DNA of 10,095 nucleotides. It comes from JAGUXG01 sp043798435 (GTDB lineage: Bacteria; UBA9089; UBA9088; JAGUXG01). The first letter of the stretch is position 1, and each line of letters opens with the position of its first letter. The stretch is from the NCBI GenBank assembly GCA_043798435.1, contig JAZDOR010000180.1, positions 1 to 10,095 of the forward strand. The letters run 5' to 3'. Made by a program: the position numbers and the translations under genes. Below, in pieces: positions 6,810 to 10,095 of the stretch. The notes beneath the pieces were generated by a model. That model was given only the letters and a program-made list of their open reading frames with translations, did no database searches and had not been told where the DNA came from.

Positions 6810-7007
6810 GTAACACTTTACCCATCTGAAGGTGTAAGAAAGGAGATGTGGCAGATATGGGAGAATTGAAAAGAATTCAGAATACAGAATCCAGAATCCA
6901 GAATATTCTGAATTCTGACTCCTGAATTCTGGCTTCTATTAACCTTCTCCGTTTCTCCATCTTCCCCTGTTCTCCTTTGTTACACTTCATTCTCGGTAAA
7001 TAGTTAC
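6810..7007. mobile_element. 198-bp palindromic MITE-like element with 8-bp target duplication, between flgD and flgE
   Basis: The element is flanked by identical 8-bp direct repeats TAATATTC at 6802-6809 and 7008-7015. Its ends are inverted repeats of about 37 bp, 6810-6846 and 6971-7007. These share GTAAC, TTTACC, GTGTAA and AAAGGAGA in register, matching at 27 of 37 positions by eye. Inside the ends are purine-rich arms, and at the centre AGAAT-type heptamers: AGAATTC, AGAATAC, AGAATCC, AGAATCC, AGAAT from 6872, then ATTCT, GAATTCT, GACTCCT, GAATTCT, GGCTTCT to 6937. The two halves meet at GAATATTC (6901-6908), within a few bases of the element's geometric centre. It has no ORF. GTAA termini and an 8-bp duplication fit mobilisation by an IS66-type transposase (inference). 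Confidence 0.88.
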
Positions 7008-7036
7008 TAATATTCATTATATTTACATTTTCATCT

Positions 7037-7456
7037 TTATGAGATGTCTTTAACCTCTAAAATATTTTCAAACGGCACCTTTATATTTCCTTCTAAGGTA
7101 ATCGTCGGTTTTCCTTCTTCCTTAAAATCAACAGCTATTACCTTTCCAGCTGCTGCCTTACCCTCGGCTGTTGTGCCACTAACATTTTTTCCCAACATAG
7201 AGAGTCCAGAATTCATGATAGAAGATTTCATAGACTGAGAGAGGAAGTCGCTCATCTTCAGAAGCTGTTCCAACTGGCTGAATGTCGCCATTTGAGCAAC
7301 AAACTCCTTATTATCTAAGGGTTCCATCGGGTTCTGATTCTTCAGCTCTATGGTCAAGAGCTTTAAGAAATCATCCTGACCCAGGCCCATCTTCTGTGTG
7401 GCTGATGAGACCGTTGCCCCTGTACCTGTATTTGAAACTCCACTTACTCCAGCCAT
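7037..7456 (-). CDS. flgD: Flagellar hook capping protein FlgD (short form)
   Basis: FlgD is exported to the tip of the growing hook, where it scaffolds FlgE polymerisation and is later removed. The 139-residue protein has a Ser/Thr/Gly-rich N-terminus, then the family signature MGLGQDDFLKLLTIELKNQNPMEPLDNKEFVAQMATFSQLEQLLKM (about residues 23-68). The C-terminus (GKVIAVDFKEEGKPTITLEGNIKVPFENILEV) is the short beta region of compact FlgD proteins; the longer Ig-like domains of enteric FlgD are absent. The ATG at 7456 is chosen because GAGG lies 7 nt upstream. The longer open frame to 7534 begins inside a sigma-28 promoter and has no ribosome binding site. flgE follows downstream, as is usual for hook operons, but with an inserted palindromic element between them. 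Confidence 0.95.
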   Translation of the reverse strand: MAGVSGVSNTGTGATVSSATQKMGLGQDDFLKLLTIELKNQNPMEPLDNKEFVAQMATFSQLEQLLKMSDFLSQSMKSSIMNSGLSMLGKNVSGTTAEGKAAAGKVIAVDFKEEGKPTITLEGNIKVPFENILEVKDIS

Positions 7457-7463
7457 TTTAATA

Positions 7464-7470
7464 CCTCTTT
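7464..7470 (-). promoter_or_regulatory. Ribosome binding site of flgD
   Basis: AAAGAGG on the minus strand lies 7 nt before the ATG at 7456. It decides that start over the upstream ATG at 7534, which has no such site. Confidence 0.8.
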
Positions 7471-7524
7471 TGGGGATTCTGTCTTTTTTTGCTATTGCAA
7501 TTAAATTTTCCCCCTCTTCTATAT

Positions 7525-7551
7525 TTATCGGCATTTTTTGAAAAAACCTTA
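7525..7551 (-). promoter_or_regulatory. Sigma-28 (FliA) type flagellar promoter for flgD-flgE
   Basis: The minus strand reads TAAGGTTT (7551-7544), an 11-nt spacer (7543-7533) and GCCGATAA (7532-7525). The enteric sigma-28 consensus is TAAAGTTT-N11-GCCGATAA, so 15 of 16 positions and the spacing match. Transcription would start near 7518, giving a leader of about 60 nt before the flgD ATG. This places the hook genes under the flagellar sigma factor, whereas in enterics hook genes are mostly expressed before FliA is released. Confidence 0.86.
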
Positions 7552-7553
7552 AA

Positions 7554-7729
7554 TGTTTTTTTTAGTTGGTGTAAAAAAGGAGGTGGGAAGAAAGAGAAAA
7601 AGGGAAATATAAGTCAGAATTCAGGAGTCAGAATCCAGAATATTCTTAATTCTGGATTCTGTATTCTCCCCTGTTCTTCCTTTTCCCCCATTTCCCTATC
7701 TTATACATTTAGTATGGCTGAATAGTTAC
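7554..7729. mobile_element. Related palindromic element (left end eroded) between the aminotransferase gene and the flgD promoter
   Basis: The centre carries the same AGAAT-type heptamers: AGAATTC, AGGAGTC, AGAATCC, AGAAT (7616-7641), then ATTCT, TAATTCT, GGATTCT, GTATTCT (7642-7667), meeting at GAATATTC. The outer purine-rich arms resemble the element at 6810-7007, for example GGTGTAA, A-tract, GGAGG at 7568 against GGTGTAAGAAAGGAG at 6831. The right end CTGAATAGTTAC (7718-7729) equals the reverse complement of the end at 1954-1965. The matching left end and a target duplication were not found; 7554 is only the position expected from symmetry. The aminotransferase stop codon lies inside the right end. 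Confidence 0.65.
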
Positions 7730-8862
7730 GAAAGGATTAATTGCTTTAGTATCTCCTCTGCAGCTGCCACAGCCTTTCCTTTGGTGAGGGAATATCCCAT
7801 ATCAGAGAGAGCCATTTCAATGCAGGATAATGCAAGAATGACATCAAACTTATCGCAATAGCCAAGGTGGGCTATCCTGAAGATTTTGCCTTCAAGATGA
7901 CCTTGTCCTCCGGCAAAATTGACACCGTATCCATCCTTCATCAGCTTTGTCAGCTTCTTTCCGTCCATACCTTCAGGAACCTTAACAGCAGTAACTGCAT
8001 TTGATGGATTCTTTGGAAACAACTCTAATCCTATTGCCTGGACACCTGCCCTTGTTGCCTCTGCAAGGATAGAATGTCTTTTGATGACATTCTCCATGCC
8101 TTCACTCTGTATCCTCTCTATAGCACAAGATAGCCCTCTTATCAGGGTTATGGCTGGTGTAAAGGCAGAGTCCTTCTGATAGGCTTTATAAGCCTTTGGT
8201 ATGGAAAAGTAGTATTTTGGAAGGTCTGATTTGCTTGCCTTTTCTAATGCTTTCTGGCTCATAGAGATACAGGCAAGACCCGGTGGAGACATAAGCCCTT
8301 TCTGAGAACCAGAGAGAACAACATCCACCCCCCATTCATCTGTCAGCATTGGGTCTGCACATAGCCCGCTTATGGCATCAACCACAAGCATCACCCCTTC
8401 TTCCTGGCAAAGCCCGGACACTGCCTTTATATCAAAGAGCATACCCGTAGAGGTCTCACAGAGAGTAGAAAATAGGACAGCAGGTTTTGTTGCCTTAATC
8501 CTCTCCCTCAGTCTATCCATATCAAGCGGAATCCCCCATTCAACCTCAAAGACTTCCGCCTCAATCTTATATGCCTTGCAGAGTTCAGTCCACCTCTCTC
8601 CAAACTTTCCACCAACTATAGCTATGGCTTTATCAGTGGATGAAAGGAGATTGCAGACAGCCGCCTCCATAGCACCTGTGCCAGATGAGGCAAGGGTAAA
8701 GACAGGATTCTGGGTGGAAAAGATATACTTTAATCCATCGTTCACCCTCTGGTTTATCTCTTGATACTCCTTTGTCCTGTGATGGATTATGGGCTGTGCC
8801 ATAATAGACAGAACATCTTCTGGTAGGGTCGTAGGCCCTGGTGTCATTAGATACTTTTTCAT
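7726..8862 (-). CDS. Class V PLP aminotransferase (alanine/serine-glyoxylate aminotransferase family)
   Basis: Enzymes of this family transfer an amino group between alanine or serine and glyoxylate or pyruvate, using PLP in the cytoplasm. The 378 residues start MKKYLMTPGPTTLPEDVLSIMAQPIIHHR, the typical opening. They contain LASSGTGAMEAAVCNLL (cofactor phosphate region, about 58-73), ETSTG (136-140), the PLP-ring aspartate Asp162 in VVDAISG, the Schiff-base lysine Lys188 in SGSQKGLMSPPG, and the carboxylate-binding FRIAHLGYCDKFDVI (about 328-342). Length is normal. Some relatives are labelled 'soluble hydrogenase 42-kDa subunit', an old misnomer. Substrate cannot be fixed from sequence; serine or alanine with glyoxylate or pyruvate is likely. 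In many bacteria the gene is paired with serA, but serA is not visible here. A consensus Shine-Dalgarno fixes the start. The stop codon lies in the end of a palindromic element. Confidence 0.93.
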   Translation of the reverse strand: MKKYLMTPGPTTLPEDVLSIMAQPIIHHRTKEYQEINQRVNDGLKYIFSTQNPVFTLASSGTGAMEAAVCNLLSSTDKAIAIVGGKFGERWTELCKAYKIEAEVFEVEWGIPLDMDRLRERIKATKPAVLFSTLCETSTGMLFDIKAVSGLCQEEGVMLVVDAISGLCADPMLTDEWGVDVVLSGSQKGLMSPPGLACISMSQKALEKASKSDLPKYYFSIPKAYKAYQKDSAFTPAITLIRGLSCAIERIQSEGMENVIKRHSILAEATRAGVQAIGLELFPKNPSNAVTAVKVPEGMDGKKLTKLMKDGYGVNFAGGQGHLEGKIFRIAHLGYCDKFDVILALSCIEMALSDMGYSLTKGKAVAAAEEILKQLILS

Positions 8863-8867
8863 TTTTT

Positions 8868-8875
8868 ACCTCCTT
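8868..8875 (-). promoter_or_regulatory. Ribosome binding site of the aminotransferase gene
   Basis: AAGGAGGT on the minus strand lies 5 nt before the ATG at 8862. The heptamer array starts only 2 nt upstream of it (from 8878). The site was thus preserved while the DNA beyond it is all repeat. Confidence 0.9.
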
Positions 8876-8877
8876 AA

Positions 8878-9224
8878 ATGAGTTATGAGTTATGAGTTAT
8901 GAGTTATGAGTTTTGAGTTATGAGTTATGAGTTATGAGTTATTTTATTAAACTCTAAACTCTAAACTCTAAACTCTTTTGAGTTATGAGTTATGAGTTTT
9001 GAGTTATGAGTTATTTTATTAAACTCTAAACTCTAAACTCTAAACTCTAAACTCTTTTGAGTTATGAGTTATGAGTTATGAGTTATGAGTTATTTTATTA
9101 AACTCTAAACTCTAAACTCTGAACTCTAAACTTTTCTAAACTCTAAACTCTAAACTCTAAACTTTTCTAAACTCTAAACTCTGAACTCTAAACTTTTCTA
9201 AACTCTAAACTTTTCAGAATGAGT
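8878..9224. repeat. Large compound heptamer array: three tandem palindromic units plus an irregular tail
   Basis: The unit is several GAGTTAT (some GAGTTTT), the core GAGTTATTTTATTAAACTC, then several ACTCTAA repeats. Cores lie at 8936-8954, 9008-9026 and 9087-9105, spaced 72 and 79 nt apart. Units are joined by AACTCTTTTGAGTT at about 8971-8984 and 9051-9064, itself a small palindrome. After the third core the array continues in one orientation (ACTCTAA interrupted by ACTTTTCTAA and ACTCTGA) until the stop codon of the four-helix-bundle gene. No gene or recognisable promoter is seen in these 347 bases. Confidence 0.95.
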
Positions 9225-9581
9225 TTAGAGGGATTTGATTAGACCAGCCAACATTTTAGATAGTTCTAAACTTGATTGATACAACTTCTGGTGAATATCT
9301 TCTCCCAAAAACTCTTGTCTTCTTGAAATTTCCATAATCGGAATACATTCATTGACTGAGGTTTTAGCAATTTGGTAAAATTGTCTTTTCTCCTTCTCGT
9401 GTAATCTGCCTGCTCCTTCTGCAATATTTAAAGGGATTGATAAAGCTGCCCTTCTAAATTGGCTTACAGTAGCAAACAACTCACTCTTGGGATATTTTTT
9501 TGTAACCCCATAGACTATATTGGTAAAATCAACCGCTTTTTGATAAACCTCTAAATTCTCAAAATCAAACCCCTTTTCCAT
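9225..9581 (-). CDS. Four-helix-bundle protein, S23/IVP (TIGR02436-like) family
   Basis: The 118 residues match the small helical family first known from ORFs in 23S rRNA intervening sequences: FENLEVYQKAVDFTNIVYGVTKKYPKSELFATVSQFRRAALSIPLNIAEGAGRLHEKEKRQFYQIAKTS... The hallmark is SQxRRAALSIPLNIAEG (residues 40-56). The family forms pentamers with a basic channel and is related to the Avd accessory proteins of diversity-generating retroelements; a nucleic-acid-binding role is suspected but not settled. Here the gene is not in an rRNA gene. Heptamer repeats flank it on both sides, its TAA stop lies in a CTCTAAACTC unit, and its ATG directly follows GAGTTATGAGTTA with no Shine-Dalgarno. It overlaps no neighbour; yjbQ ends 18 nt upstream. 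Family assignment is firm and function is unknown. Confidence 0.92.
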   Translation of the reverse strand: MEKGFDFENLEVYQKAVDFTNIVYGVTKKYPKSELFATVSQFRRAALSIPLNIAEGAGRLHEKEKRQFYQIAKTSVNECIPIMEISRRQEFLGEDIHQKLYQSSLELSKMLAGLIKSL

Positions 9582-9582
9582 T

Positions 9583-9617
9583 AACTCATAACTCTAAACT
9601 CATAACTCTAAACTCTT
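9583..9617. repeat. Five AACTC heptamers bridging yjbQ and the four-helix-bundle gene
   Basis: On the plus strand the units are AACTCAT, AACTCTA, AACTCAT, AACTCTA and AACTCTT. The alternating AT/TA spacers match the 14-nt pattern of the array at 10014-10095. The array covers the whole 18-nt gap and the last six codons (stop included) of yjbQ. All units point the same way, so no hairpin arm pair lies within this piece. Confidence 0.92.
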
Positions 9618-9998
9618 AACTATTCTCACCCAGACTTCCCTGTTTCTTGGTCCATCAAACTCGCAGAAGAAGACCTTCTGCCATGTGCCGAGAATAAGTT
9701 TTCCCTGCTCAACAAAGATAGAAAGCGAGGAGCCGATGATGGATGCTTTGATATGGGCATCTGAGTTACCTTCTATGTGCCTATAATTTTCTTTTTCTGG
9801 AATAAGCCTTGTCAAGCTATTATTTACATCTGCGATAACATCTGAGTCTGCTCCCTCGTTTATAGTAATGCCAGCAGTTGTATGGGGGCAAAAGAGAAAC
9901 AGTACCCCGTCATCCCCTTGAGAAAGCAAACCCTCAATCTTTCTGGTAAGATCAAAAAACCCACACCTTTTGTCTGTCTTTATAGGTATCTTCTTCAT
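9600..9998 (-). CDS. yjbQ: YjbQ/UPF0047 family protein
   Basis: This 132-residue protein has the complete YjbQ signature: CPHTTAGITINEGADSDV (about 37-54), NYRHIEGNSDAHIKASIIGSS (about 71-91) and LILGTWQKVFFCEFDGPR (about 101-118). The conserved His39, His74, Asp80 and His82 fit the proposed metal or active site. Members show weak thiamine-phosphate synthase activity in some tests, but the physiological role is uncertain. The protein is a compact single domain of normal length. Its last five residues, KSLEL, and stop are encoded by GAGTT-type heptamer units, so the tail has been rewritten or set by repeat DNA. The ATG at 9998 gives the usual MKK start. An AAGGA directly abuts it, which is closer than a normal Shine-Dalgarno. 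Upstream DNA is a heptamer array to the window edge. Confidence 0.93.
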   Translation of the reverse strand: MKKIPIKTDKRCGFFDLTRKIEGLLSQGDDGVLFLFCPHTTAGITINEGADSDVIADVNNSLTRLIPEKENYRHIEGNSDAHIKASIIGSSLSIFVEQGKLILGTWQKVFFCEFDGPRNREVWVRIVKSLEL

Positions 9999-10005
9999 TC
10001 CTTAT

Positions 10006-10095
10006 ACACTCATAACTCTAAACTCATAACTCTAAACTCATAACTCTAAACTCATAACTCTAAACTCATAACTCTAAACTCATAACTCTAAACTC
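10006..10095. repeat. Direct 14-nt array upstream of yjbQ, running off the window
   Basis: From 10014 the plus strand strictly alternates AACTCTA and AACTCAT, giving a 14-nt higher-order period for nearly six repeats up to the last base. A degenerate unit (ACACTCAT) precedes it at 10006-10013. All units share one orientation, and no core or inverted arm has been reached. The array begins 8 nt upstream of the yjbQ start and occupies the region where its promoter would be expected. Confidence 0.95.

Noticed and set aside
7457..7534. Longer flgD reading frame beginning at the ATG at 7534.
   Set aside because: That ATG overlaps the -10 box of a sigma-28 promoter and has no ribosome site, while the ATG at 7456 has GAGG at 7 nt and gives the normal FlgD start.
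9225..9581. Diversity-generating retroelement, because the four-helix-bundle protein resembles Avd.
   Set aside because: No reverse transcriptase, template/variable repeat pair or target gene is present in the window.
8878..10095. CRISPR array.
   Set aside because: Units are contiguous 7- or 14-nt repeats with 2-nt variable positions and inverted arms; there are no 25-40 nt unique spacers and no cas genes.

Overview
This is a gene-dense bacterial window in which every supported gene lies on the minus strand, so transcription runs from right to left. The right part holds yjbQ, a small S23/IVP-type four-helix-bundle protein gene, and a class V (alanine/serine-glyoxylate type) aminotransferase. 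The centre and left hold a flagellar hook block: flgD, a giant flgE, flbD and two tandem fliL genes. At the left edge is the 5' part of truB, which runs off the window. The flagellar order, FlbD, the unusually large hook protein and the abundant intergenic repeats suggest an uncultivated, deep-branching flagellated bacterium. The sequence alone does not fix the phylum; an Omnitrophica or Desantisbacteria-like lineage is only a guess.

Right region (7726-10095): yjbQ, the four-helix-bundle gene and the aminotransferase gene are separated by AACTC/GAGTT heptamer arrays. The four-helix-bundle ORF sits inside this repeat territory. Its stop codon, and the last five codons plus stop of yjbQ, are themselves repeat units. 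The aminotransferase keeps a canonical Shine-Dalgarno, and an array starts just beyond it.

Centre (2130-7551): a near-perfect sigma-28 (FliA) type promoter (TAAGGTTT-N11-GCCGATAA) precedes flgD. FlgD caps the growing hook. FlgE is 1519 residues instead of about 400, with repeated insertions in its middle and two long C-tracts. A 198-bp palindromic insertion with an 8-bp target duplication separates flgD from flgE. A hairpin terminator follows flgE.

Left (1-2129): flbD, fliL, fliL and truB are closely spaced. The element in front of flbD has an 8-bp target duplication that includes the flbD start codon. The next three spacers consist almost entirely of inverted heptamer arrays.

The most unusual thing here is the intergenic DNA. 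Palindromes are built from 7-nt units (five conserved bases plus two variable bases) in at least three unit sequences: AACTC/GAGTT, AGTGA/TCACT and AGAAT/ATTCT. All give the same predicted hairpin geometry of 5-bp helices interrupted every 7 nt. The AGAAT class is carried in elements with GTAAC...GTTAC-like ends and 8-bp target duplications, as expected for non-autonomous elements moved by an IS66-like transposase.
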